From the NCBI RefSeq assembly GCF_000835495.1, contig NW_015622544.1, positions 2,260,855 to 2,324,854 on the forward strand: DNA of 64,000 nt. Reading direction: 5' to 3'. This stretch comes from Cladophialophora immunda (taxonomy: Eukaryota > Ascomycota > Eurotiomycetes > Chaetothyriales > Herpotrichiellaceae). Made by a program: the position numbers and the translations under genes. Below, piece by piece: positions 9,913-19,934 of this stretch (position 1 is the stretch's first letter; every line of letters begins with the position of its first letter). The notes beneath the pieces are model-generated. The model searched no databases and was not told the DNA's origin. It worked only from the letters and a program-made list of their open reading frames with translations.

Positions 9913-12303
9913 ATGACCACTCAAGGGTCGATTCTCTTTGTCGACGCCTACGACTCGTTCGCAGAGAACATAGCCGCTCTCCTTCGCGAGCAGCTTCTGG
10001 TCGAGGTGACTCTAGTGAGCATCGATTGTGATATCCCGGCCCACTTCAACCAGTCCCCAGAGGCATTCTTTGCTGGCTTCGATGCTATAGTCCTCGGCCC
10101 CGGCCCTGGAAATCCATACAATGAACATGATGTTGGTCTGTACGGCAAAGTCTGGGCTTGCGCCTCAGAAGACAACATTCCCGTGTTGGGCATCTGTTTA
10201 GGTTTCCAGAGCCTGTGCGCTCACAATGGAGTACCTGTCGTGCGCTTGGAGCTACCATGCCATGGACATGCTAAGGAAATATGTCATGCCGATAGGGACA
10301 TCTTCTGTCAGTCCGGAAGCATAATTGCCACCAATTATAACAGTCTGGGAGTCCGCATGGACGATCTCAAGCGGATCGGTACCCCGAGTCGTCCAAGTTC
10401 GTCTGCCTCCAGTGAGAGCACATCGTCTCTGCGAAGTCTGCCATCTGTTTCAGTCGCCTTCGAGCTGGCGAATGAATCATCACGATACCGAACCTGCAAC
10501 AACCTGGAAGTTCTGGCGTGGGATAAAGATCATTGGGCCATGGCTGTTAGGCACAAGCTCCTTCCATTCCACGGCTTCCAATTTCACCCCGAATCGTGCA
10601 AGTCTAGTTTCACTTGTCACAAAATCATCAAACAGTGGTGGGAGGCCACAAGAAGACACAACGCAGCCCACCGAGATTTTGTTTCTGTTATACGACTGGC
10701 TTCTCCTAAGCTCACTGAAGGGACCCTTCTTCACGAGAGTGCGGCCTTGTCCAGAGAGCTGAATTCTCTGTCAAAGCCGTGCAGTGGGACTGTAAGCCGG
10801 AGGTCTCTGCACCTACCGCTAGGGAGTAGGGTCATTGCAAGTCTGTGCTACCAAAGATCTCCGCCAAACGCTTCCGTGATGCTAGAGTCTACCAAACGGG
10901 GTCAGTACAGCATATATGCCTTCCCTGACGGGTGCAGTTTTCAGTTGGAATACGCTGGAGGTCGCGCTACGCTCAAACAAGACTCTACACCTCCTACCAG
11001 TTTCATACTCGCCCGGGAACATGTGGAGGGATGTCTGGCATCTTTCCTTTCCAGCAGATCTTTTCAACATGATAGTACGTCTGACGTCCCATTCAAAGGG
11101 GGGTTCATGGGGTTTTTGTCGTACGAGTTCGGAACGGCGTCATTGCATCTTGATGTTCCAGAGCAAGCCCGATCACCAACTTCCACGCCGGAGATCAGCC
11201 TCCTTTGGGTGGAGCGCAGTATTGTCTTTGATAATTGTACCGGAATGGCTTACGTGCAATCTATAAGACCAAATGACGACTGTTGGGTTGATGAGATGGT
11301 CAATGAGCTAAGTAATACACCTCTGTTCAAACCAACAGCCGGTTTGGACCGATCAGAAACCGACAGATTGCGCCAAATCCTGTCCTCGACAAACTCCAGC
11401 CTCCCAGACCACGACGCATATATTTCGCAGATTCGCACATGTCAATCTGAGCTTCTCGCTGGCAACTCCTACGAACTATGTCTCACCACCGAAGCAACGG
11501 TCACGACACCCGCTGTCCCCGACGCCTCCTGGCTGTTGTACAACAATATACAACAATACAACCCTGTTCCTTTCGCCGCCTTCGTCCGCCTCCACAAAAT
11601 CACCATCCTCTCCTCTTCACCGGAGCAATTCCTCTCTTGGTCTGCCAAAGATGGCGCTATTGACATGATTCCTATGAAAGGAACTGTTAAGAAAAGCCCA
11701 GAGATGACCCTCTCCAAAGCCGCTGCAATCTTATCCTCTGCCAAGGAAAGCGCCGAGAATCTGATGATTGCGGACCTCATCCGACATGATTTATATAGCA
11801 CCGTGGGCCGCGACGCGAAAGTAGAGGTGGTGAAATTATGCGACGTGGTCGAGTCCGAAACCGTCTTTTCGCTCGTCTCGCATATTCGTGCTCACGTACC
11901 CATATCTACTGAAACGGATCGGGAAGCCGATGGACACACGAAAGAAATGACAAGATATGGCGTGAGAGCACTTACTCGCACGCTCCCGCCAGGAAGTATG
12001 ACGGGCGCCCCAAAGAAGCGGTCCTGCGAGATTCTCCACGGACTGGAGCAGAGAGATCGTGGCGTTTACTCGGGAGCCATCGGCTATATGGATGTCAGCG
12101 GCAACGGCGCTTGGTCGGTGTGTATACGCTCAGCGTTCTCTAATGACGACGAGAAAGAGAGGGATCAAAACACTGGCGAAGACTTACAGAAGTGGCGAAT
12201 TGGTGCTGGGGGAGCGATCACCGTTCTCAGCGACGAGGAGCAGGAATGGGAGGAGATGATGACCAAGTTGGACAGTGTTTTACGAGGCTTTCAAATGGAA
12301 TGA
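9913..12303 (+). CDS. pabA: Bifunctional aminodeoxychorismate synthase (PabA-PabB fusion)
   Basis: Converts chorismate and glutamine to 4-amino-4-deoxychorismate, the precursor of p-aminobenzoate and folate. It is a single exon of 796 residues, the normal size for fungal fused enzymes. Residues ~5-250 form a class I glutamine amidotransferase with the oxyanion/nucleophile segment LGICLGFQSLC (Cys95), the GPGNP loop (~65) and the catalytic HGFQFHPES (His and Glu). Residues ~290-795 form the chorismate-binding domain, with the late signature PPGSMTGAPKKRSCEILHGL and YSGAIGYMD. No splice sites interrupt the frame. The start is supported by a TATA box 53 bp upstream. The glutaminase part could confuse it with anthranilate synthase TrpC/TrpG fusions, but domain order and the pterin-like chorismate domain fit PabAB. 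Confidence 0.95.
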   Translation: MTTQGSILFVDAYDSFAENIAALLREQLLVEVTLVSIDCDIPAHFNQSPEAFFAGFDAIVLGPGPGNPYNEHDVGLYGKVWACASEDNIPVLGICLGFQSLCAHNGVPVVRLELPCHGHAKEICHADRDIFCQSGSIIATNYNSLGVRMDDLKRIGTPSRPSSSASSESTSSLRSLPSVSVAFELANESSRYRTCNNLEVLAWDKDHWAMAVRHKLLPFHGFQFHPESCKSSFTCHKIIKQWWEATRRHNAAHRDFVSVIRLASPKLTEGTLLHESAALSRELNSLSKPCSGTVSRRSLHLPLGSRVIASLCYQRSPPNASVMLESTKRGQYSIYAFPDGCSFQLEYAGGRATLKQDSTPPTSFILAREHVEGCLASFLSSRSFQHDSTSDVPFKGGFMGFLSYEFGTASLHLDVPEQARSPTSTPEISLLWVERSIVFDNCTGMAYVQSIRPNDDCWVDEMVNELSNTPLFKPTAGLDRSETDRLRQILSSTNSSLPDHDAYISQIRTCQSELLAGNSYELCLTTEATVTTPAVPDASWLLYNNIQQYNPVPFAAFVRLHKITILSSSPEQFLSWSAKDGAIDMIPMKGTVKKSPEMTLSKAAAILSSAKESAENLMIADLIRHDLYSTVGRDAKVEVVKLCDVVESETVFSLVSHIRAHVPISTETDREADGHTKEMTRYGVRALTRTLPPGSMTGAPKKRSCEILHGLEQRDRGVYSGAIGYMDVSGNGAWSVCIRSAFSNDDEKERDQNTGEDLQKWRIGAGGAITVLSDEEQEWEEMMTKLDSVLRGFQME

Positions 12304-13090
12304 TGATTTCGACGTACAATTATGAAGGGCTCTTTCTGGACAATAGCCCAGAGAATACGATGATTCACTGGCGGGGATTTTCAACATTGACGATATTGGA
12401 AAAGAAAAAGGTCTGGCGAGTTGTCTTGTCTCTGCGGCGCAATCGGCGACCTTCAACATGGTAAGTGCCGGAGTCACTACTGGATGGGATGCCTGGCTTT
12501 CTGAAGTATGGATCTATATATTGGCGCACGATTCGGATGGGACAGTCGACATTCTCCACGAGGTATCAGGATAGCAATTTCAACCAACGATACGGCGGAC
12601 TGCAAGAAGCATCTTTGGGGGGAGCGGTATGCTGTTTTTGTTTTATCCATTCAACACGGACCACAGAACCCGCACAGTCTTACTGTTCAACAATACTCCG
12701 GCACAGGAGATTCCAGAAATAGGGCCCCGGCCAGCGTCTCGGTTTCCCATGGAGAAAGGTGAAGCAATCTTCCACATCCCACCCATTACTTACGGCTTTG
12801 AGCATGCGGCCCAGGGCTTCATTGGTCTGTACCTACACGGGGGTTCCACCGGACCGTTCCCAACCGGCCCGGATTTTATGCAGGGATGGGGCTCCTCCGG
12901 ACCGCAGGGGCCTTACAGGCCCCTATCTCCAGGGGGGCATAACCTCGGGAGTGTGCTCGTTGATGCCGGCAGTGAGAGGCCCGGACAGGATATAAATTCT
13001 CCGGGGAGATGGCAACAACGTGGCAATGTCACATTTGATCTCTCTCCGTCATCCGAGAGACAGAGAAGAACCACGAATCCGGCCAAAAGC
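12304..13090. promoter_or_regulatory. Upstream region of the SAM methyltransferase gene
   Basis: These 790 bases separate two plus-strand genes. A frame stays open from 12629 into the methyltransferase, but the translated part is low in family resemblance and contains a TATA-like element at 12991-12996, so I treat it as promoter and leader. Confidence 0.5.
12991..12996 (+). promoter_or_regulatory. Putative TATA box of the methyltransferase gene
   Basis: TATAAA 95 bp before the ATG at 13091. Its position supports that ATG against in-frame upstream starts such as 12629. Confidence 0.4.
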
Positions 13091-13960
13091 ATGGCGCAAC
13101 CCAGCAAACCCACCAATAGCTACACACAAGGCCACTCCAACTACACGGTGGCAACGCACCTGACGCGCACGGCCGAGTCGGACGCCGCGTTCCTGCTCCC
13201 GCACATCAAGACGACGGACCACATCCTCGACGTGGGCTGCGGGCCGGGCACCATCACGACGGGGCTGGCCAAGTACGCCAGCGAAGGCGCAACGGTGGGG
13301 GTGGACATGTCGGGCGAGGTGCTGGCGAAAGCCAAAGCCGTGGCCGCGGAGGCGAACGTGCCCAGCTCGGGGCCGGGGTCGGTGGCGTTCCAGGAAGCCA
13401 ACGTGCTGGAAGGGCTGCCCTTTGCGGACGACGCGTTCGACGTCGTCTTTGCGTCCCAGGTGCTCGGGCACATGACGCCGCGGGACGTGGCGCGGCGGGC
13501 GCTGCGCGAGATGCGCCGCGTGCTCAAGCCCGGCGGCGTGCTGGCCACGCGCGACGGCGCCGAGCAGCACTTCTACCCGCGCGCCTCGGACCTCGACCGC
13601 CTGTGGGTGGGCAACTCGGCGCGCGCGCTGCGCAAGGGCGCCCCGGCGGCCGACGACACGTTCGAATCGACCGCCACGAGCATGCCGGCGCTGCTGCGCA
13701 GCGTGGGCTTCGACCCGGATGCCGGCAAGGTCCGCATCGGCGCCGGGAGCGTGGTCTTCGCGGGCCCCGAGACGAGGAAGTGGTTGGCCTGGCGCGCCGT
13801 CGGCCAGCTGACGCAGGGCGACCCGTTCCACCAGAGCTGGCGGGACGCCGGCATCACCGAGGACGAGATCCAGCAGACCCTGCAGGCCGTCCAGAAATGG
13901 GCCGATACGGAAGATGCCTGGTTCGCCGCGCTCCAGTGCGAGATGCTTGCGTGGAAGTAG
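13091..13960 (+). CDS. Class I SAM-dependent methyltransferase (UbiE/Methyltransf_11-like)
   Basis: Predicted to transfer a methyl group from S-adenosylmethionine to an unknown small molecule. Single exon, 289 residues. Motif I is HILDVGCGPGTITTGLAKYA (residues 45-64); a motif II acidic residue follows in VGVDMSGEVLAKAKA, and the motif around FADDAFDVVFASQVLGHM and LREMRRVLKPGGVLATRDG completes the Rossmann-like fold. The substrate cannot be told from the sequence. I chose the ATG at 13091 because the fold begins just after it and a TATA box lies 95 bp upstream; the frame itself is open to 12629. The base composition is strikingly GC-rich with a strong G/C bias at third positions compared with the genes on both sides, and this also creates a spurious long antisense frame. 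Confidence 0.88.
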   Translation: MAQPSKPTNSYTQGHSNYTVATHLTRTAESDAAFLLPHIKTTDHILDVGCGPGTITTGLAKYASEGATVGVDMSGEVLAKAKAVAAEANVPSSGPGSVAFQEANVLEGLPFADDAFDVVFASQVLGHMTPRDVARRALREMRRVLKPGGVLATRDGAEQHFYPRASDLDRLWVGNSARALRKGAPAADDTFESTATSMPALLRSVGFDPDAGKVRIGAGSVVFAGPETRKWLAWRAVGQLTQGDPFHQSWRDAGITEDEIQQTLQAVQKWADTEDAWFAALQCEMLAWK

Positions 13961-14417
13961 GTGCGCTGGGCCGGTTTCGAGACGCGCGGGAGGCTAAATC
14001 ATCGGTGGTCGACCTAACACATCGTGGATGCCATAGCCCTTATACGAACCCCAATATATGCCCATACTATACCCGGAATTAATGAGTTGCTGATTGAAAC
14101 ATTCCCAAAAATAAAGGCCGTCATGGTGTCAACCGTTTGTCCAGGCCCTCTAGGCGTCTTTCTCTCCTAAATGGAGAGGAATATGTGCTCCTTATTGCCT
14201 TTTCTATCCTTGTGCATAATCTATACATCTGGATGCAATGGCTTGGTCCACATCTCAATCCATCCATCCTCCTTTCTATCTAGTATCTGGAGAAGAGTCG
14301 TTCGTCGTCTAGTTCCTACCCAGAAAGAACAAGAAAGAGCTCGCACCGATGAGAGTTAGCAACACCCAACCCAGCCCAAAGAATCCGCCCAAACGGCCCC
14401 TTCTTCTAATCGTCTCT
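13961..14417. other. Convergent 3' spacer
   Basis: About 460 bases between the ends of the methyltransferase and the DUF3684 gene. Nothing recognisable beyond the expected 3' UTRs. Confidence 0.45.
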
Positions 14418-17400
14418 TCAAATCTCGACGAGAGGGGCCTCTGTACTGGCATTTTGCTGTGTCTGTGCTTGTCCTAAAACTTTGACAACCTTGGTAAAGT
14501 ACTGGGCGACAAAACCCTCCGTATAATAACTGTGGTCCGAACTATGGTCCGCGACAAGATTGTGTGCCAGTTCATGACACAAGATCACCCACCAGTAGAC
14601 AAAAGCCTCGCTGTACGCATCTTTCCCCGCCGTTGCCATGTTTCGTTCATGCAGTTGCTCAAAATACCGGTAATTGCAGAAGATGCTTCCGTTTCGGTTG
14701 AAACCAATAGTCTTTCCCGAGGTTTCGAAGAAAATATTCAGCGTGCGGGTACTGAGGGAAAACACTTCTCCCGCCAAATTCAAAAGGCTGGCAAACGCAG
14801 TCAACCCGTTGGAGTGTTGCTGCAGGAATTGTGACGAGTTGGACACAGATGAAGGGGAGAGGAAGCATTGGATACCGTGCTTGATCTCAGCAACGAAAGT
14901 AAGATCATGTGCAGGGTGTTCGTCGCAGTAGGATTTGGTCTCTTGGAGGACATTGGTTTCCCCACGACTGAACAGCTCTGAGGAATTGTGGGCACGGGAC
15001 TTTTTGATGGCGGTGAGCAGGTTCTCCCGGAGCTGGTGAGGCGCGGTGACTGACGACCCGGTCGACTGAGTCTGACCATTTTGCTGATCGTATTGATAGG
15101 GAGGAGGTGGGTCTGCGGTCTCACCGCTTGTGGCCTCTCGAGGCTCATCATCATTGCGGCCCAACATCTGTTGAATGTGACGGTTGTTGCCAAGTCCAAG
15201 CTGACGCGAAAGATTGGAAAACAAATTACGACCATGTCTCCGTAAGTCCTCACTGCCGACTGGGGCGGCCGTGCTGGGTTCCGGGCCGGTCAGTGCTCTG
15301 CTATCCGGTGAGTCTGGGAAACCACCGGGGACGTGATTGCGTGGAGCTTTGTCCTTTGCAGCTTGTTCTTGAGAGGCTCGCCATGCCTTTTCCTCCTCCT
15401 CAATCCTCTTCTGTTGCTCCTCAAGTTCTTGTTGTCTCTTATTCTCAGCGAGCCGGGCCTCTGCCGCCTTCTGTCGCAGAATGCGAGAGACATTGAAACC
15501 CCGTGCGCGGAGATCAAGTAGATCAGTCTTCAATAGCATTTCGAGAGTGATTGCAGAATGCAGCTTGGGTCTTGTTAGCAAGATGTGGACCAAAGCCTGG
15601 CTAACTTGGTAGAGGTCGGGCTTTGCACCGGTGATCCACAACGTGTACTCTCTGTTCACTGCTGTGATGACAGCAGTTCGCTTTTCTGTGTGACTGACAT
15701 TTCTTCCTCGCAATGATCTTCTCAGTGAGATGGATGAGACAAGCTGAACCTGTAGGTTCTTTTCCAGCCACTTTGCATCGTGCTTGATGGTGTCCGGCGG
15801 TTGTTCATGCAGAAATAATGTCGACCTTTCCAAAATCTGTTTCTGTAACTTCTGCGCAGGTTTCTGATCGTGGGCTCTAGGACCATGGCGCGCCGCCTCC
15901 TCCACCAGAGAGCTGAGCAACGGAGATCCCAAAGCAAAGTAAAAGTCCTCGAGGCTTTCCTCCTGGGGTGCGGCAAGTATGCTTGCCTTGAACAGGTTGT
16001 AGTTAATGTAATCGTCAATGATGATAGCATCTTCGGCGCTGCAAAGTTGAAACTCGCGGATGCCTTGGGCCTCGTCCTCGTCGAGATTATCGGCATCGTC
16101 GGCATGGTTCGTATGCTTCTCTGCCGACGGTGTTGGAGGTGGGAGTTCCCGGCTTGCAAGGAGGAACGGTGCCCTCCTCATCTCTGCCCAGAGCTCCTTG
16201 TTCTTCTTCAGGGTTTTGGTAGCTTCGGCCATGCTACGGAGCAAGGCCATGTACTTTTCAGCATTGCGGAACGTTGCAGAAATCCGCGCAGGCTCCTTGA
16301 CAAGGATCTGCGCAATCTCTAATTTAGAAGGCTCTTGCTTCGATCCACATTTGATGAGGAAGGAGTTTGCTTCAGCACCGAAATCGACATAGTGGAAGAT
16401 CTCCCCGAAGGCCTCATTTTCGCCCAGGAAACAGTTTCGAGGGGACGTGTGAAGTTTGGGAGCCGACTTCTCCTTGTTCTTGGCGAAGATGGGAATGAAA
16501 TCCATGACATTCAGTCTCGACATATTGTGGTTGTTGATCTCTGCTAGCCGACCTGCGAAATAGGTAAAGATGGCCCGGGCGTCGTGAGCCGTGACTGGAG
16601 GCCGTTTGGAAAGGATATTGATGCAGAGATCCATGGGCGGATGCTCCCTAACACCGAACTTCGTGGCGTGGGGTATCCAGTCGCGCTTCAAAATATCGAA
16701 ACCGAGTAGAGCAGCTCCTTCATTCGCAAAGCACTGCGTCGGAGTAGCAAGCTGGTCGGGCTTGTTCTCGAGTGGCAAGAAAGGAAGCATGACACTCTGA
16801 TAATCAAACAATCCATAGCCATAAGCATGGTGGTGAGACAAGAAATAAGCTAGCGCTCGGTCTCGGTGGTCCAGATCATATTTGGGTCCTTTCTTGCCCG
16901 CCTCCGCAATGATCTGGATGAGTTCTGGGACCAGAGGCGTGGTCCGAAGACCGAGGGCGTTCAAGAACTTCCCTTCTGGAGTGTTGCTCCGATAGACACC
17001 GGGCCAAGCCAGAACAGGTAGCCCGAGTTCGCGCAGGTCGTGTCGTGGCTCAAACAGCTCGCTCACTCTGTATCGCTCTGTGGACTCGCCTCCGTCCTTG
17101 CCCTTGAGTTGGCTGGGACATATAGGGGTGCTTCTGAGCTTTTGTATGTCGGCTCCTGGGATATCATCACTTACAGAGGCAAGGTATTTGATCAGATCAA
17201 CGTGACTCCATTGCGGCTTCGCACTGCCAACGGTTTTGGCAGTTTTGGGTTCCAGTGCCAAAAGTCGCTCGAACACGACTCCCAGCTCCACTGTCTTGCG
17301 GACACCCAGGGCGAGTAAGAACTTATCCTTGACATTTACGAGTCCTTCGACTATTGCGAGATCATCGAATAACTTGACACTTGGAAAATAGGCGTCACTG

Positions 17401-19934
17401 GGCTTTCTCATCCCGAATTTCGTGGGGATTACTGTGTGCTTGACGAGTAATTCCACCAACGACGACCTCGATGGCTGGCTGAGCGAATCCCACTGTTTCG
17501 AGAGGAGAGGCAACACCTGCGAGCTGAATTCTGCGGACTTTGTGATGTCCTGGTTTTCGGCAAGAACATGACGATTTCCAGATTGGGCGATAAGCCAACG
17601 AACCCATGTTACCAATTGAAGCTCCTCCCACCCGAGACTCTCTAGCTCATGCTTGCTCATGCTCTTCGTGAACTTGAAGGGCATCACTGACGGGGGCACC
17701 GGGAAGTCGACGGGTGTTCTGCTAGGATTTAAGAAATGACGAATTTCTCCAAGTTGAAGAAGCGGAATTCTGTTCCCCTCTGGGCTGTCATCGTTTGCGA
17801 CTGCGACGGCCAGCAGACTTGATATTGTCGACTTGTCAAGTTTTGCACGGGTTGCTTGTTTTGTGAGCCAACCAAGAAACTCGGAGACTTGCGGCGTGGT
17901 CAAAGGACTCGACTCAAGAGCAGATTTGATGTCGGTTACAGTCACTTCAGTCAGGAGACCGAAGTCGACGAGCTTAGACACCAAAACATTGGCCTCAGAG
18001 GCCAGCTTTTCAGGCAAGATTGGAATGCCTTCCATGAAGCTCATGTCCTTCGGAGCAATACGGACGTCGTGAGTAGGAAGGACTCCGCACGTGGAAACCA
18101 CCTCAATGGATGCTTTCTTGCTGCATGTCCAGAAGGCATCTTCAAGTAGCTGACCTATTGAAGCTGAAGGAGTTGATTCCCTGAAGGTGAAATTCTTGAA
18201 TGTAGTGATCGCCTCGTCCAGAAAAGGATTGACTTCTTCCATGCGAATCTTGGATTTGCCGTTGGCTGCTCGCAGGGTCTTTTCCTTGAGCTCTTGCATC
18301 TCACAGGACCATGCAATCCGACAGACAATACCAGCTGCACGAAGCATCTCCATGTTCCACGTCCTCACATATCTGGCATTCAGGTCGATAGACTCGCGTT
18401 CGACTGTTGGAATGACAGAAGGTGCGGAAATATGTGCGCTCAGCCCGGTGGTCTGGTGCGTGGGAAAGCCAATGAATATCTTCCCCCCTCTGCTTGGAAG
18501 CACCGTCCCAAAGACATCACCAGCAGCAGACGCCTTGGCAAGGCTGGCATCCTCGATATAAGGGGCCGTCAGGATGGCGAGTTTTGTAAACTTTGGAGGC
18601 GGTTTCTTGGTTGCACGCTCCAGCTCCTCGTTGAACTTCTGACCGGTAAATGTCTTGATCGTGGCCGTGTTCACATTTAGGAAGACAGTGGCAGAGACTT
18701 TCGTCGCCAACAGGTCTATCTCGGCCGAGCGGTCAGGTCGGACTTCGGCCTGGCTCTCTTCCTGCATAGTTCCTGCCAGCCGTGAGAAGAATTTGCGAAG
18801 AGAGGGAGCGGAGTCTTTCTCAGTTGACCGAGCTGAGTCCTTTTTTGCTTTCCAGCCAATGACGGTCATCCAATGGCCATCGATCTGTGCAATTTCTTTT
18901 GAGACATTGGTGACTTTCATAAAGCCCTCGCTCGTCTTGGGCTCAATATCACGAGGAATTGCCACGTCATAGCTTGGGGATGTCTTCTTTTGCAACGAAA
19001 GCAGACTCCACTCGTCAAGCCAAAGCTCTACTTTCTCCAATCCAACAAAGGTCAGACTGTTTGCCAGGAACTGTGCCAGGGGGAGCAACGGAGGCACTGG
19101 AGAGGTGGTGTCCCGGTAGTCAAGGACGAAGTTCGTGTCTCCCGAAGTCTCGGATTCCGGGAGTTGCAACCGTCTCGTGAACAATGAATTGTTCTTCCAG
19201 AAAAATGCCATTGCCTCCTTTCCCGAGGAGACAAAAGGATTCTCGCAGTCTGCGAAAGTGGAATAAAACCCAACCCCAAACGCACCAATTTTGGTCTCGT
19301 CTGGGTTTCCCTCTGCAATTCGCTTCAACCTATTCCAGTCATTCTCACTGAAAGGTTGCCCATTGTTTGTCACAACCAGTCTCTTTAAGGTATGATGTAG
19401 AACGGTGTGTCTCAATAGACTCGACGGTGAGGAATCCGCAGGGACAGGAACGGTGGCAGAGGGCAGTGTCTCGAATTTGATAGTGATCTTGGTTGCTGAT
19501 GCATCTGCCGCGTTTTGTAGCAACTCTCGCAAGACGGTCCATTCTCCAGAGTACCTGGCCAGGACTTTGTCAATCAGAGCCCTTGTGTTGACTGTTACTG
19601 CCTCCTCATCTGCGCCAGAGCGCAGGGTGCGCGCGCGGAGGGCATCAAAGTCCATGCTGTCGCTGTGTAGTTCAACTGCCTGTGCAGGCGAGTTGTGCTG
19701 GGAGTAGAGAGACAAGCGGCGGGGTTGAATCAACAAAATTGACTTCGGGGTTAAGGCTGAGCAGCCTCGGTGGCGAGGAATATCATCGACGCGAATGGTT
19801 GACCCGCATGGAGATGAACTCTGTGAGAATAGCCTAAAAGGGATAGAACTAGGGGTGCGAATGAGCGATACAGAGGGAGGATACGTGGGAAAGGCGAAGA
19901 ATAAGGGAGAAACAAAGTTTGTTGAACGGCTCAT
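14418..19934 (-). CDS. Giant DUF3684 protein: sacsin/Hsp90-like ATPase domain with C-terminal HEXXH motif
   Basis: Single exon of 1838 residues from the ATG at 19934; the ATG at 19655 (residue 94, MDFDALRARTLRSGADEEAV) may be the true start of the conserved part. The first 93 residues are Ser/Arg-rich and almost free of acids, so they could be a mitochondrial presequence or untranslated. Residues ~115-330 look like a GHKL (Hsp90/sacsin) ATPase: N-box RELLQNAADAS (137-145) and glycine box KIGAFGVGFYSTF. A long alpha-rich central region follows, with a charged coiled coil (~1485-1525, EEQQKRIEEEEKAWRA). Near the end stands HELAHNLVADHSSDHSYYTE: an HEXXH zinc-binding motif at 1787-1791 with a possible third ligand Glu1806. 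This is the fungal DUF3684 family as I recall it; function is not established. A chaperone-protease role is inference. Confidence 0.85.
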   Translation of the reverse strand: MSRSTNFVSPLFFAFPTYPPSVSLIRTPSSIPFRLFSQSSSPCGSTIRVDDIPRHRGCSALTPKSILLIQPRRLSLYSQHNSPAQAVELHSDSMDFDALRARTLRSGADEEAVTVNTRALIDKVLARYSGEWTVLRELLQNAADASATKITIKFETLPSATVPVPADSSPSSLLRHTVLHHTLKRLVVTNNGQPFSENDWNRLKRIAEGNPDETKIGAFGVGFYSTFADCENPFVSSGKEAMAFFWKNNSLFTRRLQLPESETSGDTNFVLDYRDTTSPVPPLLPLAQFLANSLTFVGLEKVELWLDEWSLLSLQKKTSPSYDVAIPRDIEPKTSEGFMKVTNVSKEIAQIDGHWMTVIGWKAKKDSARSTEKDSAPSLRKFFSRLAGTMQEESQAEVRPDRSAEIDLLATKVSATVFLNVNTATIKTFTGQKFNEELERATKKPPPKFTKLAILTAPYIEDASLAKASAAGDVFGTVLPSRGGKIFIGFPTHQTTGLSAHISAPSVIPTVERESIDLNARYVRTWNMEMLRAAGIVCRIAWSCEMQELKEKTLRAANGKSKIRMEEVNPFLDEAITTFKNFTFRESTPSASIGQLLEDAFWTCSKKASIEVVSTCGVLPTHDVRIAPKDMSFMEGIPILPEKLASEANVLVSKLVDFGLLTEVTVTDIKSALESSPLTTPQVSEFLGWLTKQATRAKLDKSTISSLLAVAVANDDSPEGNRIPLLQLGEIRHFLNPSRTPVDFPVPPSVMPFKFTKSMSKHELESLGWEELQLVTWVRWLIAQSGNRHVLAENQDITKSAEFSSQVLPLLSKQWDSLSQPSRSSLVELLVKHTVIPTKFGMRKPSDAYFPSVKLFDDLAIVEGLVNVKDKFLLALGVRKTVELGVVFERLLALEPKTAKTVGSAKPQWSHVDLIKYLASVSDDIPGADIQKLRSTPICPSQLKGKDGGESTERYRVSELFEPRHDLRELGLPVLAWPGVYRSNTPEGKFLNALGLRTTPLVPELIQIIAEAGKKGPKYDLDHRDRALAYFLSHHHAYGYGLFDYQSVMLPFLPLENKPDQLATPTQCFANEGAALLGFDILKRDWIPHATKFGVREHPPMDLCINILSKRPPVTAHDARAIFTYFAGRLAEINNHNMSRLNVMDFIPIFAKNKEKSAPKLHTSPRNCFLGENEAFGEIFHYVDFGAEANSFLIKCGSKQEPSKLEIAQILVKEPARISATFRNAEKYMALLRSMAEATKTLKKNKELWAEMRRAPFLLASRELPPPTPSAEKHTNHADDADNLDEDEAQGIREFQLCSAEDAIIIDDYINYNLFKASILAAPQEESLEDFYFALGSPLLSSLVEEAARHGPRAHDQKPAQKLQKQILERSTLFLHEQPPDTIKHDAKWLEKNLQVQLVSSISLRRSLRGRNVSHTEKRTAVITAVNREYTLWITGAKPDLYQVSQALVHILLTRPKLHSAITLEMLLKTDLLDLRARGFNVSRILRQKAAEARLAENKRQQELEEQQKRIEEEEKAWRASQEQAAKDKAPRNHVPGGFPDSPDSRALTGPEPSTAAPVGSEDLRRHGRNLFSNLSRQLGLGNNRHIQQMLGRNDDEPREATSGETADPPPPYQYDQQNGQTQSTGSSVTAPHQLRENLLTAIKKSRAHNSSELFSRGETNVLQETKSYCDEHPAHDLTFVAEIKHGIQCFLSPSSVSNSSQFLQQHSNGLTAFASLLNLAGEVFSLSTRTLNIFFETSGKTIGFNRNGSIFCNYRYFEQLHERNMATAGKDAYSEAFVYWWVILCHELAHNLVADHSSDHSYYTEGFVAQYFTKVVKVLGQAQTQQNASTEAPLVEI

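Noticed and set aside
9529..9924. 131-codon minus-strand frame upstream of the PABA synthase gene
   Set aside because: Covers the promoter and TATA box of that gene and shows no recognisable protein content.
12629..13090. N-terminal extension of the methyltransferase frame
   Set aside because: Open but without family resemblance; a TATA box lies inside it and the fold starts just after the ATG at 13091.
13049..13831. 260-codon open frame on the minus strand opposite the methyltransferase
   Set aside because: It results from the GC-rich third positions of the real gene; the translation is Arg/Ala/His-rich without domains.
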